Assembly (NCBI GenBank): GCA_029298735.1
Contig: JANSLP010000067.1
Location: forward strand, 62,001 to 126,000
DNA from: Ophiostoma sp. CBS 140.51
Lineage: Eukaryota > Ascomycota > Sordariomycetes > Ophiostomatales > Ophiostomataceae
Direction: 5' to 3'
DNA: 64,000 bases
In this document: positions 33,801-43,600 of the stretch, piece by piece
Layout: each line of letters starts with the position of its first letter
Position numbering within the stretch: the stretch's first letter is position 1
Made by a program: the position numbers and the translations under genes
The notes under the pieces: generated by a model
Seen by the model: only the letters and a program-made list of their open reading frames with translations
Database searches by the model: none
What the model was told of the DNA's origin: nothing

Positions 33801-36800
33801 AGGTTGAGCAGTTTGACGAGGATAATGGCCGCAGGCACACGTGCACTGACAGTTTCCTCGTCCTTGTCGTGCAGGTGGTCGACCAGCGACGGCGTCAGGT
33901 TGTTCAAAATCTCGTCGGAGAGCTTCTGGGTGTCGGGGATGGTGGCGGCTAGGCGGTACTTGACGGTCGCCGCATCATCCATAGTCGTATCTTCGCTCTT
34001 CTTCTCGGCAGACAGGGCGACGGCATCGACAACCTTGTCGAGCAAACGGACGACCTGCTTCTGCAGCTCGGGCTTGGTCTCAATGAACGTGATGAAGCGG
34101 CGCAGCATGGCGCGGTACTGGTTCCACTCGAGCGAGTAGGCCAGCATCGCAATCGTGTTGGTAGCCTGCGCACCAAGACCGCGGTCGTCGACACCGTCTT
34201 CACGGCCAAAGATGAAGTGCTCCAGGAAGGGGATGAAGAACTGGCTGACGTTCTTACTGCCCAGCGGCAGCCGTGCATTGATGCCCTCGAGCACTTGCAT
34301 GGCCTGGATCTGTTTGGCAATGGTGGGATTCAGGATGTTGCTGAAGAAGGCGCGGTTGACCTCCCGGTCGTGGTCCGCGTCACCCGCATCGTCCATGTTG
34401 GCGTCGTCGTCACCACCCTCCACGCCGTCAATCTCGTCTGCCGAGTCAAGCGGCACCAGCGGGGATAGGTCGGAGACGGGAGCCCAGGCACGCAGCGTAG
34501 CGATAATGAAGCCGAATGTGCGGGCAATCTCGCGGCGGACCGTCTCAGAGGCATCGCGGGCACCTGCATAGACGGCCGGCAGGACTAGCGATGTCAAGTA
34601 GCCCGTAAGAGTCTTGGCGTCCTCCGTGTCCTCCTTGGGCAGGTGCGTCTTGATGTCGGTGGCGTCCGATACCAGCTTGCAGAGGCTGTCGGCGGCGTTG
34701 GACGACAGAATACCGTACTCCTCGTCCGTGCGGACAAAGAAGAGCATATTGTGCAGGAGCGGCAGCCACTGCTGGGCAGTCAGGGGTGCAGCATCGTCCG
34801 CGGACCGATTAATGGTACTAAACGCAGCCAGGCGGCGCTCGTAGTCGGGCTCGTCGAGCTGGCTCTCGGTGTACGAGTTGAGGTCAAAGCACAGGTCGGC
34901 GACGGTCTGGAGCCGCTGGCGGTAGGCGACAGCCGCCTTGCCCTTGCCGTTCTGGGCGGCCGCAAAGACAGACAGCACGCGGCACAGCGTTTGGCGGTTC
35001 TCGCGATCCTTGAAGAAGGAGAAGAGCGACGAGATGGTCGTGTAGACCTTGTCCTGGAGGGCCTTGTCGGGCTCCGCGCCGTTCTCGCTGTCGAGCTGGA
35101 TGAAGCGCTCCAGCAGCAGCAGCAGAGAACCCTTGACACGCGGGTTGACACGGCGCGAGGGCTGGTTGAGAAGCCAGGTGGCAATGTCGACGAGGCTGCG
35201 GACGTGCGTGGTGGCCTGGACGAGCGGGGCAAGTGCAACAACAGTGTCGACGCAGGCTTCGAGCAAGCCACGGCTGATCTCGCTGCCGCCGGTCGTAGAA
35301 CCGTCGGCGGTCGACCGGAGAACGGCGCTGAGACGCATGAGCGCCGTGTCCATGTTGGGCATAAGAAGATCGGTGGAGACGGCCTCGTTGGTGGCAGACA
35401 GCTGCACGAGGCTGTTGACGATGCTCAAAGCATGGATCTTGACGACATCCTTGGCCTTCGCAGCCAGACTCTCCAGAATCTTGGGGAGGACGCGGGCGTC
35501 GACCGACAGGAACAGCACGGTCTGAGGCAGCTGCGCCCAGGTTGACAGCAGCTTCCAGGTCCACGAGACACCCTGAGTGGTCTCCTGGGGCAGGCGGTCG
35601 ATGACGGGGCTAATGACCTCAGCCACAATGGTGTCGCGGTAGGGGACCCAGTCGTAGTCGGGCGCGTTGCGGAAGAGGGCGCACAAACAGCGGAGGGCGG
35701 CCGTCCTGGCAGTGCGCATGAGCGATGTGTTGGCCGACGACTTGGAAGAGTCTTCGTCCTCGTCGACTTCCTCAGCGTTGTCACCGTTCTGCTCGGCGGC
35801 GGCCAGAGTGGCATTTTGCAGGCCACGGGAGGCACAAATCAAGCAGTACAGCGTGGCATTAACAAGCGCATCTAGGAAGGGCGTGACGTTGCTGCCCAGT
35901 TCATTGATAATGGGCTCGAGCATGTTGAGCACACCGACCTGCTTGCGGGCCGACAGCAGTGCATCGTCTTCGCTGTCAAAGGCCGAGACACTGCCGGCGC
36001 TGGGGAAGATGCTTTCACGGAGGCTGGCCTCCTCGCCATCACCCTCTAGGATGCGGATACCCTGGAGACTACCGAGGGCAACTTGCAGGAATCCACCGAC
36101 GCCTGCAACGTCGAGGTGTCGGATGACAAACAGACGCGTGGCGTGCAGGCCTTGGCGGCCACTGGCGGCGCCCTTCTTGGAGATGGTACGGCCGTAGAGC
36201 AGGCGCAGCAGCACCGGCATGAGGTCAGCGCGGTGCTCGGGCTGAATGCCGTTGGCGCTATTCTCGTCGTCGGACTGCATCAGCAGAGTAAGCTCGTTCT
36301 TGAACTTGCTCTCGTCGAGCAGGTTGTCGAGCTGCTCCTTGTACTTGACGACGCTGTCCTGACGCCATGCGAGCAGGGCCTTGAGGGCGAGGCGCTGGAT
36401 CTCAATGTCACCGTTGGCAAGCAGCTTGAGGAGCGCATCGTAGGCCTTTTCGTGCTGGTAGAGCACCTGGGAGTTGGTGAAGAGAGAGAAGACGACAATG
36501 AGGGCCTTCTTGTCGGGGAACGACCAGCTGCCGAGCTCGTCGTTGGCAGCATCTGCTTCAGCATCCGCGTCCGCATCCGCGTCCGCATCCGCATCAATAT
36601 CGTCAGCATCCTCCAGCTCCTCATCGTTGGCAGCCTCTTGGCCCTCCTCCTCCTCGGCCTCGGCCTCGTCAGCCTCGGCGTCTTCTTCCGCATCCTGGTC
36701 GTCATCGGTGGTCGCCTCGATACGAGGTCCAACATCTTCAGTCCAGGACAGGAGGTGGGGAACAAGCTTGCGGGACCGCTTCTCGGCCACACCGGGCATG

Positions 36801-39781
36801 GCCGCAAGGACTTTGAGGGCTTTGCCGCGCTCGTAGCCGGCGTAGGTGGGCACGGCCTCCTGCTTGACCTGGAACGCCTGCAGCATAACGGCCGAAGGGT
36901 CGGCAACGAGCGTCTCGGTCTGCTGCGCCATGTCGTTGAATTTCTCGAGCTTGAAGCACTCAAAGTCGGTGGGCGGGAGACGCGGAGCGTTGCCCTTGCG
37001 GGTGCCATGGTTGTTGTGGGTGCTGCTGCTGCTCTCGGCCTGACCGTTGTAGGCAGAGCGGCGCGACGAAGACGAGGCGACCTCGAGCCAGTCGAAAGCT
37101 AGCGTGGCAATAGCCTCTTCGCCGGCCTTGTTGGTCTCGGCGACCTGCTTCATGGCCTTGACGGCGTCATCCCAGACAGGTGCCAAAGGTACGGACAGCA
37201 TACCAAAGAGGAAGGCAGGGATGGCGGCCTGGATCCAGGAGCCGGGAGTAACGTGCGCGTAGACCTGGGCGAGCTTGCGCAGATGGGCGGCGATGTTGCG
37301 CACGTTGTGCGGGGCGAAGCCAATGTCCTCGGTCTGGAGCATGATGGCGAGCGCATTGTTGTGTTCCTGGAAGGTGGCGAGGTCGGTGGTGGTGTTGCTG
37401 TCGCCAATGCGCTCGAGAATCTTGAGCGAGACGAGGCGCAGAGGGTGCGAGGGTGCCGACAGGTTGGCTACCAGGACCTTGACAAAGGGGTCTTCCTCGT
37501 CCTGGTCTTCGTCTGCCTCATGCTTCTTCTTCCTGTCATCCTTTTTCTCGTCCTGAGGCACGGGCTCTTCCGGAACTTGTTGCTCGTACTGAAGAAGCGC
37601 CTCGAGGAAGCCCGTCCGGCGAGCGAAGCGCGGTGCAGCCGCCCGGAGAAGTGGGCGCAGACCGGCATCGGGTTTTCCGGCCATGGACTTGGTCATGCGC
37701 AGGTAAGCACGGAACCCTTGCGTGACAATAAATGTGGTTTCGTCGTTGTTGGCGAGTTGTGGCGAGGTCGGGCGCAGTGCAAGTTTGAGCTTGCGCAGCA
37801 GCAGCTCGGCGATGCGTGCGGGTGTTGAGGGGTGGACAATGGTCGTGTCGAGCACGCCCAGAAGAGCGGCATACTTGGGCAGGCAGTGGTCGCGCCAAGT
37901 GGCCGGGTCTTTACCGTAGACGCCGCGCTCAGGGAACGGTGTGGCCTCGAGTTGCTCAAACTTGCGCACGATGCTATCCTGCCAAGACTGGGGCAGACGA
38001 AGACGCTCACGATCGACGGGGAAAGCACCAGCGTTGACCATATCGGCCAAGACAGCGCACAGAACATCCTCGTTGCCATCGTGTGCCCAGTGTGCGGAAA
38101 CAAACGCCTGGAAAGGCGCTTGCAGCGTGCTGTGGAACTTAGTCGCGTTCAGTTCGGCTGCGTACGCGCAGTAAGGAACGAACCAGCGGGAGAGCGGCTC
38201 GCGTTCGAGGGACTTGGTGAGAGAGGCCAGCTGGGGACGGAGATCGGAGGGAGGGGCGTTGTTCCAGACGGTGGCGACGTTGGCGACAATGTAGCGCCAG
38301 ACGGGCGAGGCCGGCTCATCGGCTGTGGGTGCTGTAAATGGCGGCCATTGTGACTCGGGCGCTGCGGCCATCGCCTCGAGTGTCTCGGACACAGCAGGCA
38401 TCAATGCTGTCCAGTCGCGGATCTTATGGCCGCCGCGCACACCGGCGAGAATGCCAAAGAGGCGAATGAAGACAGAAAGCCTCCACGGACCCGCGCCAGC
38501 GGCAGCAGAAGCCTTCTTAGACTTTGTTGCTGCCACGACCTTTTTTGTTGCTGATGCCGCATCTGCCAAGATAGCCTCGACCACAGGCTTCAGAGCGTCG
38601 TGGCTGGCATGGTGGATAATGCTTGTGAGAACACCACAGCACACGTCGCTCCACGGCGTGTCACTGGAAGCCTGCTGGGGGTCGAGCTCGTTCTCGGGGA
38701 CGGCGCGCAGCATGCCGATAAACAGCTCGGCCGAAGACAACCGCAGAGTTTGGCTGGGGCCCTTGGTCGACTCCGCAAAGAGGGTCATGATACCCTGTGT
38801 GTAGAGCTGGACGGTGTTGACCTTCTTGTTGCTGTTCTTGGTCTTCTGGGCTGCGGCCTCGATCGCACGAAGCAGGTCGTCGAGGATGTGGCCGACAATC
38901 TTGGGCAGTGCAGAGTCTCTGCGAGAGGGGTTTGCCGTCATGCGGACGAGAAAACTAAGGGCTTCGGCAGTAAACCGTGCAATGTGGCCAGGCACTCGTG
39001 GGAAGGAGGGAGTCGGAGTAGGGGTGGGAGCAGAGTCGGAGGGGGTGGACGAGGAGGTCTTGTCGGCTGTTTCGGCTGCCGGCGCGGCAGGAGTAGATGT
39101 GAGGAGGTCGGGCCGTCCGAGAAGGGGTGCCAAGATATCGTAGGTCGGCCGCAGGTCTGCAACAAGCAGCTTCGAGAGGTACTTGAACAAGAAAGTAAGG
39201 CAGGTGAAGGTCCACTCGATGACAGCAGCGTCGAGTTCGTGGTTCTGCTGGTGATGCGAGCGGGCAATGCCAGCGCCAGTATTACGCCGAGCTACGCCAA
39301 CCAGCAGAGCAAAAGCGCGGACATCGTAGCCGCGAGCGACAAAGCGGCTGCCCAAATCGTGAGCGAACATGGTCAGGAGGTCCAGCAGCGGCTCCAGCGC
39401 CTCGCGGCCGTCGTCCTGGCCCTGGCTCTCTTGGATGGACTTTGCGAGGTGGTCCATGATGCGATCCTCGAAATGCAGAATCTGAGCAAGACTGTCGCAA
39501 AGGGGCGAAACGGCGCGGCGGAAGGCCGTGAAGCCGCGCGAGAGGTTGAGGTCGGTCCATCGCTCGAGACCGTTGCGGAAGTAAGAGGTGGTCGCGGAGA
39601 GGTCGCCGGCGGCGTCGGCGTCGAGGTCATGGCGACGAACTTTGTGGAGAGGATCGAGAGAATGAAGCAGGGCAATCTTGCTGCTAAAGGACTCCCAGCG
39701 GTGGTTCTTCTGGTGTTGTTGGCCGGGCGCTTTTTTCGTCCGCTGCGCCTTCGCGATGCGGCCCGCCGTTTTGGACGGCAT
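30854..39781 (-). CDS. UTP20: U3 snoRNP / SSU processome protein Utp20
   Basis: The product is 2975 aa in one exon, somewhat longer than yeast Utp20 (about 2500) through low-complexity insertions. It is a giant alpha-solenoid of the 90S pre-ribosome needed for 18S rRNA maturation in the nucleolus. The N-terminus shows the family start: HRWESFSSKIALLHSLDPLH, SYFRNGLERWTDLNLSRGF and EPLLDLLTMFAHDLGSRF. HEAT-like helices fill the body (for example AVEFLINELGS-type segments and RLPQETTQGVSWTWKLLSTW). Two acidic tracts are inserted, one near residues 1040-1065 with repeated Asp-Ala, one near 2740-2790. The end is a basic coiled coil (KRKIEAVAQPEKYGRDKRKK), a likely nucleolar or RNA-contacting tail. 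A single uninterrupted frame of 8.9 kb is notable in an intron-bearing genome. Confidence 0.95.
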   Translation of the reverse strand: MPSKTAGRIAKAQRTKKAPGQQHQKNHRWESFSSKIALLHSLDPLHKVRRHDLDADAAGDLSATTSYFRNGLERWTDLNLSRGFTAFRRAVSPLCDSLAQILHFEDRIMDHLAKSIQESQGQDDGREALEPLLDLLTMFAHDLGSRFVARGYDVRAFALLVGVARRNTGAGIARSHHQQNHELDAAVIEWTFTCLTFLFKYLSKLLVADLRPTYDILAPLLGRPDLLTSTPAAPAAETADKTSSSTPSDSAPTPTPTPSFPRVPGHIARFTAEALSFLVRMTANPSRRDSALPKIVGHILDDLLRAIEAAAQKTKNSNKKVNTVQLYTQGIMTLFAESTKGPSQTLRLSSAELFIGMLRAVPENELDPQQASSDTPWSDVCCGVLTSIIHHASHDALKPVVEAILADAASATKKVVAATKSKKASAAAGAGPWRLSVFIRLFGILAGVRGGHKIRDWTALMPAVSETLEAMAAAPESQWPPFTAPTADEPASPVWRYIVANVATVWNNAPPSDLRPQLASLTKSLEREPLSRWFVPYCAYAAELNATKFHSTLQAPFQAFVSAHWAHDGNEDVLCAVLADMVNAGAFPVDRERLRLPQSWQDSIVRKFEQLEATPFPERGVYGKDPATWRDHCLPKYAALLGVLDTTIVHPSTPARIAELLLRKLKLALRPTSPQLANNDETTFIVTQGFRAYLRMTKSMAGKPDAGLRPLLRAAAPRFARRTGFLEALLQYEQQVPEEPVPQDEKKDDRKKKHEADEDQDEEDPFVKVLVANLSAPSHPLRLVSLKILERIGDSNTTTDLATFQEHNNALAIMLQTEDIGFAPHNVRNIAAHLRKLAQVYAHVTPGSWIQAAIPAFLFGMLSVPLAPVWDDAVKAMKQVAETNKAGEEAIATLAFDWLEVASSSSRRSAYNGQAESSSSTHNNHGTRKGNAPRLPPTDFECFKLEKFNDMAQQTETLVADPSAVMLQAFQVKQEAVPTYAGYERGKALKVLAAMPGVAEKRSRKLVPHLLSWTEDVGPRIEATTDDDQDAEEDAEADEAEAEEEEGQEAANDEELEDADDIDADADADADADAEADAANDELGSWSFPDKKALIVVFSLFTNSQVLYQHEKAYDALLKLLANGDIEIQRLALKALLAWRQDSVVKYKEQLDNLLDESKFKNELTLLMQSDDENSANGIQPEHRADLMPVLLRLLYGRTISKKGAASGRQGLHATRLFVIRHLDVAGVGGFLQVALGSLQGIRILEGDGEEASLRESIFPSAGSVSAFDSEDDALLSARKQVGVLNMLEPIINELGSNVTPFLDALVNATLYCLICASRGLQNATLAAAEQNGDNAEEVDEDEDSSKSSANTSLMRTARTAALRCLCALFRNAPDYDWVPYRDTIVAEVISPVIDRLPQETTQGVSWTWKLLSTWAQLPQTVLFLSVDARVLPKILESLAAKAKDVVKIHALSIVNSLVQLSATNEAVSTDLLMPNMDTALMRLSAVLRSTADGSTTGGSEISRGLLEACVDTVVALAPLVQATTHVRSLVDIATWLLNQPSRRVNPRVKGSLLLLLERFIQLDSENGAEPDKALQDKVYTTISSLFSFFKDRENRQTLCRVLSVFAAAQNGKGKAAVAYRQRLQTVADLCFDLNSYTESQLDEPDYERRLAAFSTINRSADDAAPLTAQQWLPLLHNMLFFVRTDEEYGILSSNAADSLCKLVSDATDIKTHLPKEDTEDAKTLTGYLTSLVLPAVYAGARDASETVRREIARTFGFIIATLRAWAPVSDLSPLVPLDSADEIDGVEGGDDDANMDDAGDADHDREVNRAFFSNILNPTIAKQIQAMQVLEGINARLPLGSKNVSQFFIPFLEHFIFGREDGVDDRGLGAQATNTIAMLAYSLEWNQYRAMLRRFITFIETKPELQKQVVRLLDKVVDAVALSAEKKSEDTTMDDAATVKYRLAATIPDTQKLSDEILNNLTPSLVDHLHDKDEETVSARVPAAIILVKLLNLLPEETRDQRLAGVLTDVCHILRSKNWDSREMARETLSRIATILGAPAFGFVLKELRGALTRGYQLHVLSYTVHTLLLTVIPLFAQGDLDYCIEPLMTVIMDDVFGAAGEEKDADEYVSKMKEVKKSKSQDSLELIAKNTSVSQLGVLVQPLHMLMLERITKHVATKIDTLLARIAAGLAQNPAVAETNDTLVFCYEIIQDVYRSRTPAAKNQKIDPRIKKFLFQKTERNNAGQRKAGKFTYKLIQFALDVLRTVLRKFDSLRTAENIAGFIPVLGDAVIVGEEEVKIAAYKLLVVLVKVPFPDMTAFSGLYQVCTKEAIKTISTATATSGDLAQSALKLVSVVLRSRHDDVPVRSISIDALLTKLKDDLTNPLYRHVIFNFVRAVLDRKIESAVVYDTLDYIGTIMITNDDQDTRDLARRAFFQFLREYPQRRKRWEGQLEFIVANFKYEREGGRLSAMEIVYMLLLKATAALDTPAAAASDPFVQDIVGASFLPLVMVLANDESAKCRRVASAQLTAMLSMAKRDYINEFLKMFRTWLSADARADLGSLKMGLELFGVYFASFGQDDDDSEESGVPVTSLPSPALSTTQVQDIQSVVARVTELLSSDKVRRSEVYSKLITTSLETVQTMVIKFPVLALDQKLADEMWNGIEQCLWHGTHAVRMAAMHLVGLYLADFARADNKDADAEPGTAFAGSYGMTLDDETVSRLVRGSLSVLSGHSGDDVDPVEAEEAAKMLVRLSQYLRPEPEDDEDEDSDDEEEEDEVEVEGEAGEDAEDTEDDEGEVVGEDEVDDKEGQDIAATQKKRPIDRRYVLFRLARIVRRETPPKLASLVPKAAAMAVLEAFCSVPGRKASHPAHFKSLSSVAVRAILRPLRNLTDTSIPPPFSADPQFAPRYDDLKLRAQSLMDALQTRLGNAEYTQNLMAVGAATRDRRQHRATKRKIEAVAQPEKYGRDKRKKLDKKKERRKVRGLEHRGARWGY
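36561..36595 (-). repeat. In-frame hexanucleotide repeat in UTP20
   Basis: The plus strand repeats GCATCC/GCGTCC units, encoding alternating Asp-Ala (DADADADADADA) at about residues 1062-1073. The repeat is in frame, so slippage would change length without breaking the gene. Confidence 0.85.
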
Positions 39782-40615
39782 GATGGGCGGCGAGGTCGGT
39801 GAATCCCTTTGTGGTGTGGAAGAGAAGATGAGAAAGGAATTGAGGAGAAAAAGGGATATGAGATCGTTCAGGGGTAATTGCTGCCGCCGTGTTGCTTCAG
39901 CTTCTTGTGAAGGCAGGCATGGCAGGTGTAGTTGGTGATAAACGGCAGGAACGATCGCCTCTGTTGCGGTTGCTTCCTGCTACTTTTTTTCTTAGTGCCT
40001 GCCGTTGAAGCTTTTTTTCTGCCGTCCAAAAATTTTGGGCGCGATAAGCGATAAGAATTGGGTCCATTTTTATTTTGACATTTGACATGCATATATCGAG
40101 GTCCACTTATATGCTACTATCCGAGCTTCACCACATTGAGCACCCGTCGCCTATGTTTTAGAGAAACAGTTGATGGTATGGCGTCCAGGCCATAGAAACT
40201 TTAATGGCAATTCAAATGCTGATTAAGATGGGGATGAAAATGAAAGGCGCCGGACTCAGACGGCAGATTAGAAGCCCTCGATAACAATTTAAATAATAGT
40301 TAAATTGATGATCCAATTCACGCATTAACATGACAATTCACACAAGAGGCAGAATTCATTGTAATGCAATCAATTGTAGGGTAAAACACTACGCAAAGCC
40401 AATAAATGCAGAAAAATAACAAACTAAAGTAACTGTGTAGCCCGCGGGCGCCCTCCAGTGGCCTTTCCTCCGTTGCTTACGGCCTTCTACCCGGTTTGCC
40501 TTACCTAAATGTTTGCTGCAGCCCATGTGCAGAACAGCGCCGAATGCTATAAAATAGACTTTTCCCTCCTAAATCGACATTTGACTCAAGTCGCTGATCA
40601 AACCAAAACATAAAT
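39782..40615. other. Intergenic, UTP20 5' flank and PYC 3' flank
   Basis: About 830 nt. The left 120 nt are purine-rich on the plus strand next to the UTP20 ATG; the rest is AT-rich and should be the PYC 3' UTR region. No gene seen. Confidence 0.6.
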
Positions 40616-43600
40616 TTATGCCTTTGTTATCCGGCAGACCAGGTCGGAGCCGTCGACGGAGTCACCCTCCTTGACGACCAGGCCGGCAACAGCACCGTTG
40701 TGCGGCGCCGAGATGACCATCTCCATTTTCATGGCGCTGAGAACGGCAAGCGGGTCGCCCTTCTTGACCTCGGAGCCCTCCTTGACGCGCAGCTCGACCA
40801 GGACACCAGCCATGGGGGCACCAACCTGGCTCGAGTCGGTAGGGTCGGCCTTGGGGCGGCTGACGTTCTCGACCGAGGCCTTCTTGTCGTCAATGGTGAC
40901 CTGGCGGACCTCACCGTTCATCTCGTAGAACACCTCACGCTGACCGGTGTTCTCAGACAGGGGACCAATGGCAAGGAGCTTCAGGATCAGAACCTTACCG
41001 CGCTCGAGTTCGACGTGGAACTCCTCGCCAATGCTGGGCCTGGACAAGAAGTACTTGGTCGGCAGCACGGACAGATCACCGTACTTGTCGGTGAACTTCT
41101 TGTAGTCCTCAAAGACCTTGGGGTACATGACCCACGAAGCAACGTCCGTCTCGGAGACGGGGCCGTACTTCTTGCCGAGGTCCTTGCGCACCTTGGCAAA
41201 GTCAATGGGCTCCAGGAACAGACCGGGGCGCTTGTCGAGCTTGCGGCGGCCGCGCAGGGCGTCTGTGCGCAGCGGCTCGGGGAAACCGCCGTAGGGCTGG
41301 CCCATGAGACCCTCAAAGAACTCGAGGACGGAGCCAGGGAAGTCGAGCTCCGAGGCACGGGCTTTGACGTCCTCAGGGCTGAGCTTGTTGGAGACCATGA
41401 ATTGGGCCAGGTCACCAACAACCTTGGAGGTGGGCGTGACCTTGACAATGTCGCCGAGCAGCTCGTTGGCGTGCTCGTAGGCCTTCTTGGTCTCGGCCCA
41501 CTGCGAGCCGAGGCCGAGCTGAGAGGCCTGGAACATCATGTTGGTCAGCTGGCCACCGGGGATCTCGTGCTCGTAGACCTCGGGGTCGGGACCAGCCAGG
41601 TGAGCCTCGAAGGGCGAGTACAACAGACGCAGCTGGGCCCAGTAGGTGTCGAGAGCGCGCACGTGGTGCACGTTCAGGCCGGGCTCGAGGCCAGTGCCCT
41701 CAAGCGATGCCAGGATGGCGTTGATGCTGGGCTGCGAGGTCATACCTGACAGAGAGTCGGAGGCAGCGTCGACAGCGTCGGCACCAGACTCGGCGCAGGC
41801 AACCATGGAGGCAACACCGGTACCGGCAGAGTCGTGGGTGTGGACGTGGATGGGCAGGTCGGGGTAGTTCTTGCGGATGGAGCCAATCAGCAGGCGGGCA
41901 GCCTGGGGCTTGAGCACACCAGCCATGTCCTTGATGCCCAGGACGTGGATGTCGAGCTTGACGAGCTTGTCGACGAGCTCAAGGTAGTACTGCAGGTTGT
42001 ACTTCTTCTTGGGGTTGAGCAGGTCACCCGAGATACAGACGGTACCCTCGACGACACCACCGGCCTTGTGGACAGCCTTGATACCGACCTCGAGCTGGTC
42101 AACATCGTTCAAGGCGTCAAAGACACGGAAAATGTCGACACCGTTCTTCTTGGCGTGCTCGACAAAGTGCTCAATGGCGTTGTCGGGCAGCGACGAGTAG
42201 GCGACACCGTTGGCACCGCGCAGCAGCATCTGGAAGGGGATGTTGGGAATCAGTTTGCGCATGGCGCGGAGACGGTCCCAAGGATCCTCGTAGAGGAAGC
42301 GCATGGCGACGTCGAACGTGGCGCCACCCCAGCACTCCAGCGAGTACAGGTTGTGCAGGGCGTGGCTGGTCTCCTTGGCAATGTTGAGCAGGTCAACCGT
42401 GCGCACACGCGTGGCCAGGAGCGACTGGTGGGCATCACGCCAGGTGGTGTCCATGAGCAGACAGCCCTTGTTGTCGCGGACGGCCTTGGCAAAGGCCTTG
42501 GGGCCCTGCTCGACAATGATCTGGCGCCAACCCTTGGTGCAAGGCTTGGAGACATCAATGACGTTGCCAGCATCGTCATGCAGCGACGGGTGGATGATGT
42601 CGGACTTGAGCTTGGGCTCGCCGACCTGGCCCTTGATGGAGCTGCCATTGACGGCAAGGTCACCAAGGTACTGGAGGAGCTTCTGGGCACGGTTCTGGCT
42701 GCCGACGAGGTCAAACAGGGCCGGGGTATCATCGATGAACGTGGTCCAGCAGTTGCCATCAATGAAGATGGGGTGGGTCAGGAGCGAAGCCAGGAAAGGA
42801 ATGTTCGTCTTGACACCGCGGATGCGGAACTCGACAAGGGCGCGCAGGATCTTGCGACGCGCAATCTCGTAAGTAGAGCCGTGGCAAATTGCCTTGACCA
42901 ATAAACTGTCATAAAAGGCTTTTTTCGTGTTAGCAGCTTCACCAAGTGAAAACAGAATAAAAAACCATCAAGATATCACGACTTTGATGTCGTTGGGCAA
43001 CAGACGGACAGCGGCTTTAAAGTGGGGCGAGTTTGAAAAGTGGGTCCCAGGACGGGTGCACCCAGAGAATAGACGGAAAGAGCGACAAAAAGCAACAAAA
43101 AGGAAGGTGCCACCAAGGAAGAAAACACAAAGAATGGGAAGGTGCGATCGTGCAAAGATTGAGAAAATGAAACAGTGTGCAAATAAGACGGAATTTCAAC
43201 TTACGCGTAATAACGGCACCGGCAAAGCCGTTGCCACCATCGAGACGAACACCGTTACCACCAGCCGAGCGGTAGACCTCGATCTTGCCGGTGTCGGGCT
43301 GGAAACCCTTGGCAGGGTCCTCAGTAGTGAGACGGCACTGGATAGCGAAACCGCGGGTGGAGATGCGGTCCTGGGTAAGGCCGAGCTGCTGGAGCGTGGC
43401 GCCAGCAGCGATCTGGATCTGGGCAGCGACAATGTCGATACCAGTAATCTCCTCGGTAATGGTGTGCTCGACCTGGATACGGGGGTTGATCTCGATGAAG
43501 TAGTAGCGGTTCTGTTGGTCGACCAGGAACTCGGCGGTACCGGCGTTGCGGTAGTTGACGGACTTGGCGAGGCGGACGGCGTCAGCCAGGATGGCGTCGC

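Noticed and set aside
38600..39802. 400-codon plus-strand frame antisense to UTP20
   Set aside because: Codon-bias shadow, with composition mirroring the sense gene and no recognisable motif.
40700..42904. Plus-strand frames of 349 and 356 codons antisense to pyc
   Set aside because: Same codon-bias effect; the sense strand encodes highly conserved carboxylase residues throughout.
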